Numbered from the stretch's first letter, positions 15,196 through 23,522 are shown. The stretch: DNA of 32,554 bases from Acidobacteriota bacterium (GCA_030597245.1 JAUVSF010000005.1:1-32554); one strand, 5' to 3'. The notes: generated from the letters alone by a model not told the origin. Program-made: numbers and translations.

Positions 15196-16822
15196 GGCTG
15201 TCATTCCTCTTGTCGAAAGTTGGCCTGGTCGAACGGTTAGCCAAGTCCCAGGCGCAGAGGAAGACCAATCGAGCCACTCTTTCCATCTTGGGGTAGTTGA
15301 TTTTTTCGGCCGTATCTGAGGTTTGGTGATAGTCGGGGTGGAGGCCCGTTGTGAACAGTAAGGCGGGAACACCCTTCGCGAGGAATGGCCAGTGGTCAGA
15401 CCGGGCAATCAGTTTCAAGGGATGATTCTCCAGATCGTACAAGAAATCAATCCCTATCTCAGCATTGTTCTGCTCAACCAATTGCTTCATGTCTTTGCTT
15501 CTGCTGAAGCCGAGCACATGCAACGTGTTTGCGTTCTCTTCAGCGCTCTGCGCCTCAAGCCCCGCAAACCGGCTATCTTCAGGGTCATCAACCTCCTGGT
15601 TTCTTCCGATCATATCCATTTGGAGGACAGCAACCGTGTCCTCAAGTGCATACTGGGGACGATGCACGTAGTGCCGCGAGCCAAGTAGTCCTTTCTCTTC
15701 TGCATTCCAAAGGGAAAAAACGATCGATCGTCTCGGCTTGACCGGACTCTGTACGAACGCCTCCGCGATTTCCAGAACCGCTGCTGTTCCACTGGCGTCA
15801 TCGTCGGCCCCATTGAAGATGCGATCATTGCGGGCACCAATATGGTCAAAGTGGGCGCTGATCAGGACAGCCTCGTGCCTCACGAAAGGATCGGAGCCTG
15901 GGAGTTTCGCCAGGACATTCTCGACCTGGAATTGGTCGCGGGTCACCTCCGTTCGGATCATCGCCTGGAACCTGTCGAGTGGCCGGCTTTCAGGTAGATA
16001 GCGCTCGTCGATCCGTCCAACAAGGTCCTCGATGCTGATCTCACCCTTCAGAATCTGGTCGAAGAATCTTCGAGAAGTCCAGATCGCCGGGATATCGAGG
16101 TCGCTTGACCAGATTTCAAGCCCGAAACCTCTACTCTTCCCATCCTTTCTCCAGGCCGACCGAGATTTCCTGCCGCTCGCTGCTGGAGAAGTCAGGATGA
16201 CACCCACAGCGCCATGTTCCTGGGCATTCCTGAACTTGTACGGTGCCCGGCTGTAATCAGAAGAAATGAATCCTTCGAAGGGACTCTTGGGGTCTTTCTC
16301 ACCCGGCTCTCCCTCGAGAATCACGACAATTTTGCCTCGTACATCGATCCCCTGGTAGTCGTCGTAGTTCAAGTCGGGAGCGGTGATTCCGTAGCCAACG
16401 AATGCAAGCTGCCCAGAGGCTTCGCCTTTTCCGCTGTAGCGAGAAGGGGCGAAATCGGTGAGGATTTCGCCTTCAAAAGTCCGGCCTGATGCTGAGTCCG
16501 TGAGACGGATCTCGTTGTCCTGGCCCATTTGGGATCGGGTCAGTGTGACGTGTTGATAGTAGCCTCCATCGTCACCAGCAGGCTCCAGTCCCAGCATCTC
16601 AAAGCTGTGGGCGAGATACCGGGCGGCGATTGCATTGGCGAGTGAGTCGGCCTCCCTGCCCCGCATCTCATCAGAAGCGAGAAAAGACACAATTGATTCG
16701 AGTTCCACTGCTGTAATCGTGTCCAGGGCTTCAACGTGAACAGCATCACTCTTGGCTGATAGGTAAAGGCCTAATGTCGCCACGACTGTCGAGAGGGTGA
16801 GAACTATTGATCTTCGATTCAT
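15176..16822 (-). CDS. Exported M28-family metallopeptidase with PA insert
   Basis: M28 enzymes are dizinc aminopeptidases. All metal and catalytic residues appear present: H324 and nearby D326 in SAHFDHIG, the bridging Asp in NGADDDASGTA (340-341), catalytic/metal E375-E376 in NAEEKG, D403 in MDMIGRN and H499 in DYHQTSD. Residues about 135-290 contain a PA (protease-associated) domain, recognisable from FVGYGI.......YDDYQGIDVRGKIVV. Residues 1-22 are a signal-peptide-like segment, so it acts outside the cytoplasm. Length 548 is normal for M28 enzymes with a PA insert. ATG 16822 follows GGGGAG at seven bases. It probably degrades peptides for uptake, in line with the M20 and M19 enzymes elsewhere in the window; the DinB-like gene overlaps its 3' end. 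Confidence 0.93.
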   Translation of the reverse strand: MNRRSIVLTLSTVVATLGLYLSAKSDAVHVEALDTITAVELESIVSFLASDEMRGREADSLANAIAARYLAHSFEMLGLEPAGDDGGYYQHVTLTRSQMGQDNEIRLTDSASGRTFEGEILTDFAPSRYSGKGEASGQLAFVGYGITAPDLNYDDYQGIDVRGKIVVILEGEPGEKDPKSPFEGFISSDYSRAPYKFRNAQEHGAVGVILTSPAASGRKSRSAWRKDGKSRGFGLEIWSSDLDIPAIWTSRRFFDQILKGEISIEDLVGRIDERYLPESRPLDRFQAMIRTEVTRDQFQVENVLAKLPGSDPFVRHEAVLISAHFDHIGARNDRIFNGADDDASGTAAVLEIAEAFVQSPVKPRRSIVFSLWNAEEKGLLGSRHYVHRPQYALEDTVAVLQMDMIGRNQEVDDPEDSRFAGLEAQSAEENANTLHVLGFSRSKDMKQLVEQNNAEIGIDFLYDLENHPLKLIARSDHWPFLAKGVPALLFTTGLHPDYHQTSDTAEKINYPKMERVARLVFLCAWDLANRSTRPTFDKRNDSHERDDS

Positions 16823-17265
16823 TTGCGACTCCCCTGGTCACGGTTACACGAAAACTTCAAATCCAGAGGGAACAAGTCACTATAACAGTTTTATAGGGGT
16901 TCATTGCCGGAAGTAGGGATGGAGCTATTCGCGCTGTAGAGGTTTCTGAGTCCATTGAAGTACCTGGGACCAGTGACAAATGGCAAATGGTAAATGACAA
17001 GTGCCGGCCTCTCCTCCGTAGCTCGGAGAGCAAAGGCGGATGCCCCTGGGGAGCAAGACCCAAGACCCAAGGCCCAAGCACCAATTCCCAAGCCTTCGAG
17101 ACTCCGAGACCTCGAGACTTCTTCCTCGAGCCCCCGAGACCGTTCGTCGTTCGTCGTTCGCCCCCAGCCCCCAGTTCAGCCTTCCTAACAAGCCGGGTAC
17201 CACACTTCTTGACGCCGGCTTTTCACTCGGGCACAAGTGTCTCCCCTGTAACAAATCCCTGAAAC
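16823..17265. repeat. Gene-free spacer with four different heptad arrays
   Basis: Between the M28 promoter side and the end of btuC there is no credible gene. Arrays in 7-nt register are CAAATGG, CAAATGG, TAAATGA, CAAGTGC (16977-17004); AAGACCC, AAGACCC, AAGGCCC, AAGCACC, AATTCCC, AAGCCTT (17055-17096); GTTCGTC, GTTCGTC, GTTCGCC (17142-17162); and CCCCCAG twice (17161-17174). CGTAGCTCGGAGAGCAAAGG near 17018 resembles CGTAGCTCGAAGAGCGAAGG near 8711, a further shared module. Frames read through here are repeat artefacts. Confidence 0.85.
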
Positions 17266-18285
17266 TCAGAAGAAGATGTCTCGTCGTCTCTTTGTCAACA
17301 ACCAAAGAAAGAACGGTCCCCCGAGGATAGAAGTCAAGATTCCGACCGGAATCTCTGCTGGCGACAGAATGGTTCGGGCGATGGCGTCACAAACGATCAA
17401 GAAAGCCCCTCCAACGAAGAAAGAAGCGGGCACCAGTACTCGATGATCTGCTCCCAACGTTAAACGGAGAATGTGAGGGACGATCAATCCTACAAACCCG
17501 ATCGGACCACTGTAGGCGATAACCGAACCGGTAATCAGGGATGCTCCGAAATACTGGAGCGTGATTACCTTGTTGACACTAACTCCCCGGCTGGCAGCCC
17601 AGTCGTCGCCGGCACTGAGCACGTTCAAATAGCGGCTCAAGTAAAGCAGAATCGGTAATCCAATCGCGAGAAACGGCATTAAGCTGACGATCACTGAATA
17701 GTCGTAGACGTCAAGGCCTCCCATCATCCAGCGCACCATCATGAAGGACTTGGTGAAGTTCGAGAAGTAGTGGATCAACATGATAAGCGCAGCACAGAGG
17801 CAGTTCAGGACAACTCCAGATAGAAGCAACGTGAACGGGGAAACGTGGCGCTGTGTCCTCGAGAGGGTATAGACAAGCGAAACGACCACCACCGACCCTG
17901 CAAATGATGCGAGTGGCAGGAATGCAAATCCATAGAAACTGATTTCCCAGCCCAGCAGGATGGCTAGTACCGCTCCGAGCGAAGCCCCTCCCGAGACGCC
18001 CAGAGTGAATGGGCTGGCCAGGGGATTTCTGAGCACGCCCTGGAAAACGACTCCTGACACGGAGAGAGCACCGCCGACAATGGCGGCGAAAAGGACGCGC
18101 GGGAGGCGGGCTCTGAGCAGGATTTCAAAATCGAGGCTTTCCGGACTCCAGATCGCTTGCTTTAGATTCAAGGAGGTTGGGCCCACCAACGGGGCTATCA
18201 GGATGGCGAGGAAGAAAAGCGCAGACGATCCGATCATCAACAGAACGAATCGGGTTTTCGTCAGTCGAATGGCTCTCATCTTCAA
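17266..18285 (-). CDS. btuC: FecCD/BtuC-type ABC transporter permease
   Basis: This is the membrane permease of a type II ABC importer for cobalamin, haem or siderophores. It shows the BtuC/FecCD pattern: LPRVLFAAIVGGALSVSGVV followed by FQGVLRNPLASPFTLGVSGGA, the coupling region LASPFTLG, and IAYSGPIGFVGLIVPHILR near the C-terminus. Nine to ten hydrophobic helices are spread over 339 residues, the usual size. The frame opens with TTG (18285), which has GAGAAG five bases upstream; an ATG two codons later is the alternative. It is the last gene of a btuF-btuD-btuC operon, 50 bp after btuD. The assignment to cobalamin rests mainly on the binding-protein gene; a siderophore or haem system cannot be excluded. 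Confidence 0.87.
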   Translation of the reverse strand: MKMRAIRLTKTRFVLLMIGSSALFFLAILIAPLVGPTSLNLKQAIWSPESLDFEILLRARLPRVLFAAIVGGALSVSGVVFQGVLRNPLASPFTLGVSGGASLGAVLAILLGWEISFYGFAFLPLASFAGSVVVVSLVYTLSRTQRHVSPFTLLLSGVVLNCLCAALIMLIHYFSNFTKSFMMVRWMMGGLDVYDYSVIVSLMPFLAIGLPILLYLSRYLNVLSAGDDWAASRGVSVNKVITLQYFGASLITGSVIAYSGPIGFVGLIVPHILRLTLGADHRVLVPASFFVGGAFLIVCDAIARTILSPAEIPVGILTSILGGPFFLWLLTKRRRDIFF

Positions 18286-18335
18286 ATCATCTTCTCGAGT
18301 CGTCCGGGAATGCTCTTTTTGCGAGAACAGCTTCT

Positions 18336-19133
18336 CTAGTCTCCATATGACAGGACCACTCGACTGTTGGTGCCGTCCGTAATGATATGTGACTCGACAC
18401 CGAACACTTTCTGAATTAACTCTGGGGTGATCAAGGGATCGCTGGATTCCGCCTTTTTCGTTATGTCAGCTTCGATTCTCCCTTCTTTTAAGAAGACAAC
18501 CCGGCTACAGAAAGATTCTGCCAGGTTCAGGTCATGAGTTACCAGGATCAGGGTTGAACCTCGCTGCCGGTGAAGTTCACGGAGGATTTGGTAGATTTGA
18601 AGTTGGTGGGCGAGATCCAGGAAGGCCGTCGGTTCATCAAGTAGAAGGACTTCGGGCCGCTGAGCGAGAGCACTTGCCAAACCGACAAGTTGCTGCTCCC
18701 CGCTGCTCAGTTCATTGAAGTACCTTTCTGAAAGGTGGAGGCAGTCTGTTGAGTCGAGTGATTCCTCGATGACTGAACGGTCTTCAGCTGTCTCGAATAA
18801 GCTGCCCGCCTGGTGCGGAAGTCGTCCCATCAGTACCACTTCTCTTGCGGTGTAAGCGAATGTGATCTGGATCTTCTGCGGTAAGTAGGCTACAACCCTG
18901 GCAAACGAACGTCGGTCCCAGTCCCGGACTGATTTACCCCTGAGAGACAGTGTGCCGGTCCACTCTGTCAGCAGACCGGAAAGCACACGAAGGAGCGTAG
19001 TCTTTCCGGCACCGTTGGGTCCAACAAGGCCTAGGATTTCGCCCGCTTTGAGTGACAGGTCAATGTTCTTCAGCGCCGGGACGGTACCGAAACTGTATCT
19101 CAAACCTTTTGCCTCAATTACCCACTCGTTCAT
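18336..19133 (-). CDS. btuD: ABC importer ATPase, BtuD/FecE type
   Basis: The ATPase that energises the importer made by the neighbouring genes. Motifs are intact: Walker A GPNGAGKT (38-45), Q-loop at LPQKIQITFAYTAREVVLMG (84-103), where the TAREVVLMGR segment is typical of the BtuD/FecE/FhuC group, signature LSSGE (142-146), Walker B VLLLDEP (162-168) and H-loop H200 in LVTHD. Length 265 is normal; the C-terminal ~50 residues end with FGVESHIITDG, also usual for this group. The ATG overlaps the btuF stop by 4 nt (ATGA), so the two proteins are translated in step. No unusual residues were seen. Confidence 0.92.
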   Translation of the reverse strand: MNEWVIEAKGLRYSFGTVPALKNIDLSLKAGEILGLVGPNGAGKTTLLRVLSGLLTEWTGTLSLRGKSVRDWDRRSFARVVAYLPQKIQITFAYTAREVVLMGRLPHQAGSLFETAEDRSVIEESLDSTDCLHLSERYFNELSSGEQQLVGLASALAQRPEVLLLDEPTAFLDLAHQLQIYQILRELHRQRGSTLILVTHDLNLAESFCSRVVFLKEGRIEADITKKAESSDPLITPELIQKVFGVESHIITDGTNSRVVLSYGD

Positions 19134-20005
19134 TTGAAGTCTTTCCCGTGGAAGATTGTCGCCAATGATGCTACAGCTTCGGCGATTCGGGGCCCCGGCA
19201 CAAGAAAGACGTCACTGGAGACGATATGGACACCGTCGTTCTCCACCGCCCTAATACGTGGAAACTGAGCCCAGATCTCACGTGCCTGTCCGAGTGTCCT
19301 ATCGTCGGGTGCTTCCATGTAAGACATATCGATGATGATCTCAGGGTTTCTGACCAGTATCTGCTCAATTGAGACTTTAGGGTAGGGGGCCGGTAGATCG
19401 GAAAAGATGTTATTTCCTCCGGCCAGTTCAATTAACTGGCCGAGATAACTTCGGGTTCCGACAACATAAATGTCGGTCAATGAGCCGGAATTCCGGCCTA
19501 CCAGAAAGAGCACTTCCTTTTTCGGTAATCCGGATAGTCTGGCTTCTATTTCCGCAAGGTCCCTTTCGATATCAGAAATCAAGGAAGTGGCCGCATCTTC
19601 TCGACCGATGCGTTTCCCGAGTATCCTGATTGATTCGTAGATCTTGGCAAGTGTTTCATGTTCCAGCACCAGCACAGGCAGTGAGAAGGGCTTCAATTTG
19701 TCCTCGAGATCAGCCCGCCCCGAGAGTATAACCACTAAATCGGGCTTCTGACTGAGGACTGATTCGATGTTGGGAACTGCGAAGTCCCCAATAACCGGTT
19801 TCTGCTGCGCTTCCGGGGGGAAGTCACAATAGCTGGTTACACCCACGAGTTCACCTTCCGCCCCCAGGGCATAGATCATCTCTGTGATGCTGGGAGCAGT
19901 AGAAATGATTCGCTTAGGAACGTCGCTGCTTGCTTCGATTGTGGCTATGCCGGCCGTTAATGCCGGCAAAAGAAGCAGAGTGATGATTCCAACCGTTCTG
20001 TTCAT
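19130..20005 (-). CDS. btuF: Periplasmic binding protein, cobalamin (BtuF) type
   Basis: This is the periplasmic receptor that delivers ligand to the permease. RIISTAPSITEMIYALGAEG, followed by VGVTSYCDFPPEA and then PVIGDFAVPNIESVLSQKPD, is the BtuF pattern and fits cobalamin better than siderophores. A long middle helix (about 118-150) and SYLGQLIELAGGNNIF match helical-backbone metal-receptor folds. Residues 1-26 form a signal peptide without a lipobox. I chose ATG 20005, which has GGAAG five bases upstream, over the frame's upstream extension to 20212, which runs into heptad repeats. It is the first gene of the operon. No cobalamin riboswitch is recognisable in the 297-bp leader. Confidence 0.87.
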   Translation of the reverse strand: MNRTVGIITLLLLPALTAGIATIEASSDVPKRIISTAPSITEMIYALGAEGELVGVTSYCDFPPEAQQKPVIGDFAVPNIESVLSQKPDLVVILSGRADLEDKLKPFSLPVLVLEHETLAKIYESIRILGKRIGREDAATSLISDIERDLAEIEARLSGLPKKEVLFLVGRNSGSLTDIYVVGTRSYLGQLIELAGGNNIFSDLPAPYPKVSIEQILVRNPEIIIDMSYMEAPDDRTLGQAREIWAQFPRIRAVENDGVHIVSSDVFLVPGPRIAEAVASLATIFHGKDFK

Positions 20006-20093
20006 CCGTACTTCCAGTTGCGTCTGCATCGTATGTAAGCCACATTGCCCCCCTACAAGCCGGTGCTTCAACTTGGATGCAAGGCAGGTTTCA

Positions 20094-20149
20094 GGATACC
20101 GGATGGCGGATGCCGGATGCCAGATGCCTGTCGCCAGATACCGGACCCC
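20094..20149. repeat. Heptanucleotide array, GGATGCC x 8, upstream of btuF
   Basis: Eight units in strict 7-nt register: GGATACC, GGATGGC, GGATGCC, GGATGCC, AGATGCC, TGTCGCC, AGATACC, GGACCCC. It begins about 90 bp upstream of the btuF start, inside the probable leader or promoter region. A small G+C-rich hairpin CCGCCC / GGGCGG (20177-20196) lies just beyond it. Confidence 0.9.
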
Positions 20150-20205
20150 GATGTCTTGACCCTGCACCCCCAGATGCCGCCCCCCCGTTTGGGCGGAGGG
20201 AAACA

Positions 20206-20275
20206 GGATCAACCACTAAAGCACGAATTCACTAGTAAGATCTTCTTGTGTCTTAGTGATTTAGTGGTTTGATCC
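20206..20275. repeat. Complete 9-nt-phased palindrome between SDR and btuF
   Basis: GGATCAACCACTAAA (20206-20220) pairs with TTTAGTGGTTTGATCC (20260-20275) with a single-base bulge. Inside, TCACTA..AAGA (20229-20240) pairs with TCTTAGTGA (20251-20259). On the minus strand the arm reads ACCACTAAA, TCACTAAGA, CACAAGAAG, the same 9-nt phase as at 10204-10280. It follows the 3' end of the minus-strand SDR gene and could terminate that operon, although no U-tract is present. Confidence 0.85.
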
Positions 20276-20308
20276 CCAGCCCCAAGCCCCAAGACCCAAG
20301 CCTCAAAG
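20274..20308. repeat. Heptanucleotide array, CCCAAGC x 5
   Basis: Units CCCCAGC, CCCAAGC, CCCAAGA, CCCAAGC and CTCAAAG stand in register. The array runs up to and slightly into the stop codon of the SDR gene (20303-20305), so the repeat may have replaced the original sequence right up to the coding end. The unit is related to the AAGACCC array at 17055-17096. Confidence 0.8.
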
Positions 20309-21073
20309 CTGAGCAAGTGTCATTCCACCGTCTACCATCGGTACCTGGCCCGTTGAGTAACGCAGACAGCCGGTTGCCAGAGCAGCAACAGCTTCACCCA
20401 CATCTTCGGGGGTTCCCCATCGCGACTGTGGGATCAGTCCTTCTCTGATGAGTTGATCGTATTTCTCCTTGACCCCTGCTGTCATGTCGGTCTCGATCAG
20501 GCCCGGACGGACTTCGAAGACAGGAATCCCGAATTCTGAAAGCCTGATCGCCCACAGTTGCGTAGCCATGGCAATGGCGGCTTTCGAAATACAGTATTCA
20601 CCTCTGCTGACTGAAGCTACTGTGGCGGAAATCGATGAGATATTGACGATCGTTGCATCGAACTCGGGGTGCTGTTTCCTCTGTTCAATCATCCAGGTGG
20701 CAATCGTCTGGGTCAGAAAGTAGGGTCCTTTCATGTTCACGGTGAACACCCAGTCGAAACTCTCCTCGGTTGCCTCGAGGATGTCCATGCGCTGTTTCGG
20801 TGCGACGCCGGCGTTGTTCACGAGCAGATTGAGCGAGCCAAAGTCGGCGCGTATGTTTTGCACCAACTGCATTCCGGCTTCCGGTCTGGAGACGTCGGCC
20901 TGGTAGTAAAGAACCTGTTGCCCCGGGGAGGCCAACCGTTCGATAGTCTGGCTGACCAGGTTTTCACTTCGGACGCCACACAGCGCAAGATCGAAACCCG
21001 CTTCTGTCAGAGCCGAAGCGATGCCAAGTCCAATCCCTCTGGTCCCTCCGGTTATGAGAGCTACCTTTTTCAT
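20303..21073 (-). CDS. SDR-family NAD(P)-dependent dehydrogenase/reductase
   Basis: A classical short-chain dehydrogenase of 256 residues. The nucleotide motif is TGGTRGIG (8-15), NNAG lies at 86-89, and the catalytic set is N113, S147, Y160 and K164 in EYCISK. PGLIETDM after the last strand is standard, and the C-terminus ends VDGGMTLAQL. General similarity is to FabG-like reductases and sugar dehydrogenases. Its gene follows the GH88 gene with a 4-nt ATGA overlap, so a sugar-acid substrate is more likely than a fatty-acid one; a KduD-like role after unsaturated uronate release is an inference. ATG 21073 is preceded by AGAGGA; the longer frame to 21172 lies within GH88 coding sequence and is rejected. 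Confidence 0.88.
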   Translation of the reverse strand: MKKVALITGGTRGIGLGIASALTEAGFDLALCGVRSENLVSQTIERLASPGQQVLYYQADVSRPEAGMQLVQNIRADFGSLNLLVNNAGVAPKQRMDILEATEESFDWVFTVNMKGPYFLTQTIATWMIEQRKQHPEFDATIVNISSISATVASVSRGEYCISKAAIAMATQLWAIRLSEFGIPVFEVRPGLIETDMTAGVKEKYDQLIREGLIPQSRWGTPEDVGEAVAALATGCLRYSTGQVPMVDGGMTLAQL

Positions 21074-22461
21074 GTCCTCTGCTCCTCTCCGCCCCAAAAG
21101 GTGAGATAAGTTTCTTTCCTGATAATTCTCTGTAAGTACAGTGCGAGTTCGCGTGCATGGTAGTCTCCCCACATGCTCGATTCACCACAGGGCACTGACC
21201 GACCGGCTGGAACGTAGTCCCAGCCGTTGGGACGATGGTAGACCGAGTGGAGTATCAGCCCCTGGTGATCGGCATCGACGCTCAGGTAGGGTGAATCAAA
21301 AAGGGTGTCTGCTATGGTTAGACCCGCCTGTCGGTAGTGGGCTGCCTCCTGCTCCGATCCACCGGCCCTGAGGTAAGTCCCCAAGCGGAGGATCCCCTGG
21401 GCTGCGATTGAGGCGGCGGAGCTGTCAACTGGTTCATGGTCATTGAACGGATCGGCGGGGATTTCCAGGTAGTCATCGATCTTCTCAAGTCCCGGTGCAC
21501 CCGTATCCCAGTAGGGAATACCGTTTGCGGGCGAGTTCTCAAGGTAGAAATCAGCCGCAGCCTTTGCAGCTTCGAGCATAAAGCCTTCGATTTCGGCACG
21601 GCCCCCACAGGTCTCCAACTCATCATCGGGCACAGATCTGAGGAATTCCAGTTGCTCGGCGAACCCCAGAATGATCCAGGCCAGGCCTCGTGTCCACGTG
21701 GATCGTGGAGAATATCCTTGCTGGGAATTGGGGCAGCGGTAGTTTCCGTTATTGATATTGAAAATGCTCTCGTGGGCGACTCTTCCTCGCACGTCGTAAT
21801 GATCCCTGTCTTCCCCATAGTAGACCGAATACCGGGCTGTAGAACGGGCGTGCTCGATGAGTCGCTCCAGAAGAGATACTGTGCGATCGTTTTCCTCGAG
21901 GAGAGAGTGTCCAAGGAGATACCCAAGGGCCAGACTGCGCAAGGATCGGATCGTGTCGGCAAACAGAGAGTGGGGTCCATTGAAGGAGTAGATAAAACCT
22001 CCCGTCTGATGCTCTGTCCAGCGCCGCGCCTGCACCGAAGCCGAGCCTTTCAGAGCCAGTTCATAGAAGTCTTTTTCCCAGGAACTTGCCTCCAGCCGGC
22101 CATCAAGAATGAGACGTCTGAGATTGCCAAAAGTGCTTACATTATTGAAGCCGTGGTCGTGCACCCCCATGTGCGTAATGTGGGCTGCCATTCTGCCGAC
22201 GGTCCCGGCTCGCCCCAATTCCAGGAAAGCGGGTTCGAGCGTGGCATCATATTGAAGAAGAGCGGACCCGTAATGGAATCCGAGCGTCCACTCTGTCCAG
22301 CCGACCGTGCAGTATCTTCCCTGGACGGTATATACCGGCGAACCGGTAGAGAAATCGAAGCTCGAATCCACCGCTCTGATCTTTGAAGCTGAGGATTCCC
22401 AAAGCCGTTCAATTTTGGTCAGGAGATCTGATGGTGCGATACTTGGATTACTGCGGATCAT
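21070..22461 (-). CDS. GH88-like unsaturated glucuronyl hydrolase
   Basis: GH88 enzymes hydrate the enol ether of unsaturated uronic acids left by polysaccharide lyases, releasing the unsaturated uronate. The 463-residue protein shows the (alpha/alpha)6-barrel pattern of the family: HDHGFNNVSTFGNL containing D102 and FADTIRSLRSLALGY containing D169, the probable counterparts of the two catalytic aspartates, then STWTRGLAWIILGF, YWDTGAPG, EPVDSSAASIAAQGIL and SSMWGDYHARELAL. No signal peptide is visible, so it should act on imported disaccharides in the cytoplasm, as GH88 enzymes usually do. It leads a two-gene operon with the SDR. A palindrome 16-33 bp upstream of the ATG is a candidate operator. 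The polysaccharide source (glycosaminoglycan, ulvan, rhamnogalacturonan, xanthan) cannot be told. Confidence 0.83.
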   Translation of the reverse strand: MIRSNPSIAPSDLLTKIERLWESSASKIRAVDSSFDFSTGSPVYTVQGRYCTVGWTEWTLGFHYGSALLQYDATLEPAFLELGRAGTVGRMAAHITHMGVHDHGFNNVSTFGNLRRLILDGRLEASSWEKDFYELALKGSASVQARRWTEHQTGGFIYSFNGPHSLFADTIRSLRSLALGYLLGHSLLEENDRTVSLLERLIEHARSTARYSVYYGEDRDHYDVRGRVAHESIFNINNGNYRCPNSQQGYSPRSTWTRGLAWIILGFAEQLEFLRSVPDDELETCGGRAEIEGFMLEAAKAAADFYLENSPANGIPYWDTGAPGLEKIDDYLEIPADPFNDHEPVDSSAASIAAQGILRLGTYLRAGGSEQEAAHYRQAGLTIADTLFDSPYLSVDADHQGLILHSVYHRPNGWDYVPAGRSVPCGESSMWGDYHARELALYLQRIIRKETYLTFWGGEEQRT

Positions 22462-22476
22462 TCGGGCATCTTAGTG

Positions 22477-22494
22477 GAGAAACAAACGTTTCTC
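22477..22494. promoter_or_regulatory. Palindromic operator candidate between divergent sugar operons
   Basis: GAGAAAC (22477-22483) and GTTTCTC (22488-22494) form a perfect 7-bp inverted repeat around AAAC, and the overlapping AAACGTTT (22484-22491) is itself a perfect palindrome with a central CG, as in many LacI-family operators. It lies in the 123-bp spacer between the divergent GH88-SDR and isomerase-cupin-oxidoreductase genes. No regulator gene is present in the window. Confidence 0.45.
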
Positions 22495-22584
22495 AATCAC
22501 TCTTTAGTTTACTGACTTCCGATCAACGAAACCAGGGTCTGAAGCCTGCCGCAGAGACTCCTCGGCATGCTAGGATTAGAGACC

Positions 22585-23424
22585 ATGATTATTTCTCTCT
22601 GCAACGAAGTTCTCCGTGACATGAGCTTCGCCGAGCAGTGTTCTTTTGCTTCGGCGTTAGGGTATGGAGGGCTGGAGATAGCGCCTTACACACTCGATGA
22701 GGAACCCCACCTTGTTTCTGCTTCGAAACGGGCGGAATGGCGAAGACTTGCCGCTGATTCGGGTATCAAGATCACTGGGCTCCACTGGCTATTACTGACG
22801 CCGGCCGGGCTCTCGGTCACTACTGCCGACGACTCGGTCAGGCAACGGACGCTGGATGTGATGCGCGGGCTGGTGGAACTGTGTGCGGATTTGGGAGGGA
22901 GTGTCCTGGTCCATGGATCCCCAAAGCAGCGACTCATCGCTGATGAAGAGGATCGCGAAGAGGGAAGCAGGCGTGCTGAAGGGGTGTTTGCTGAGATAGC
23001 CCGTGAAGCTGAAGCCAAAGGAGTCACCTATTGTATCGAGCCTCTCAGTAAGGCTGAGACCAATTTCATCAACACCATTTCTGAAGCCGCCGATCTGGTA
23101 AGTCGGATTGGGAGCCCTGCCTTTCGCACGATGCTGGATACGAAGGCAGCTTTCTCCTCTGAGACGGAATCGATACCGAACCTGATTCGTGAATGGTTTC
23201 CCCAGGGTGTGATTGGACACGTACATGTCAACGATCGGAACCTGAGGGCACCGGGACAGGGCGAGGACCTGTTTGCACCGGTTTTTGAGGCTCTAAATGC
23301 ATACGGTTATGATGGCGTAGTCTCCGTTGAACCCTTTGATTACTTCCCGGATGGTAGATCTGCTGCTTCACGGGCGATCGGATATATTCAGGGAATCCTG
23401 GAGACGATCGAACATCAGAAGTAG
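22585..23424 (+). CDS. Sugar phosphate isomerase/epimerase-like TIM-barrel protein
   Basis: A xylose-isomerase-like (AP-endonuclease-2 fold) barrel of 280 residues. Metal-binding positions are visible near strand ends: Glu in TYCIEPLSKAETN, Asp in MLDTKAA, His in GHVHVNDRN and Glu in VSVEPFDYFP, which is the arrangement of D-tagatose/D-psicose 3-epimerase-type and inositol-catabolism isomerases. The exact sugar is unknown. It is the first gene of the plus-strand half of the divergent sugar locus, with the cupin 98 bp and the oxidoreductase 652 bp downstream. The frame opens at ATG 22567, but ATG 22585 (MIISLCNEV) matches the usual beginning of the first strand and has AGGA nine bases upstream. 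Confidence 0.87.
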   Translation: MIISLCNEVLRDMSFAEQCSFASALGYGGLEIAPYTLDEEPHLVSASKRAEWRRLAADSGIKITGLHWLLLTPAGLSVTTADDSVRQRTLDVMRGLVELCADLGGSVLVHGSPKQRLIADEEDREEGSRRAEGVFAEIAREAEAKGVTYCIEPLSKAETNFINTISEAADLVSRIGSPAFRTMLDTKAAFSSETESIPNLIREWFPQGVIGHVHVNDRNLRAPGQGEDLFAPVFEALNAYGYDGVVSVEPFDYFPDGRSAASRAIGYIQGILETIEHQK

Positions 23425-23522
23425 GATCATTCCCGTCCCACCGGCTGACGGTTTAGCTTTGGAAGACAACTCGCGGTTAAGCGCTTACGCAACTACGAGA
23501 TTATCGAAAACGGAGAAAGAAG

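Noticed and set aside
20177-20196. Rho-independent terminator CCGCCC/GGGCGG
   Set aside because: The stem is only six pairs and no run of T follows on either strand.
20006-20205. Cobalamin riboswitch upstream of btuF
   Set aside because: I looked for the B12-box and the paired GGTG/CCGG-type core on the minus strand and found only heptad repeats and a short hairpin.
21436-22386. Long plus-strand open frame opposite GH88
   Set aside because: It is antisense to a strongly conserved GH88 gene and shows no domain of its own.
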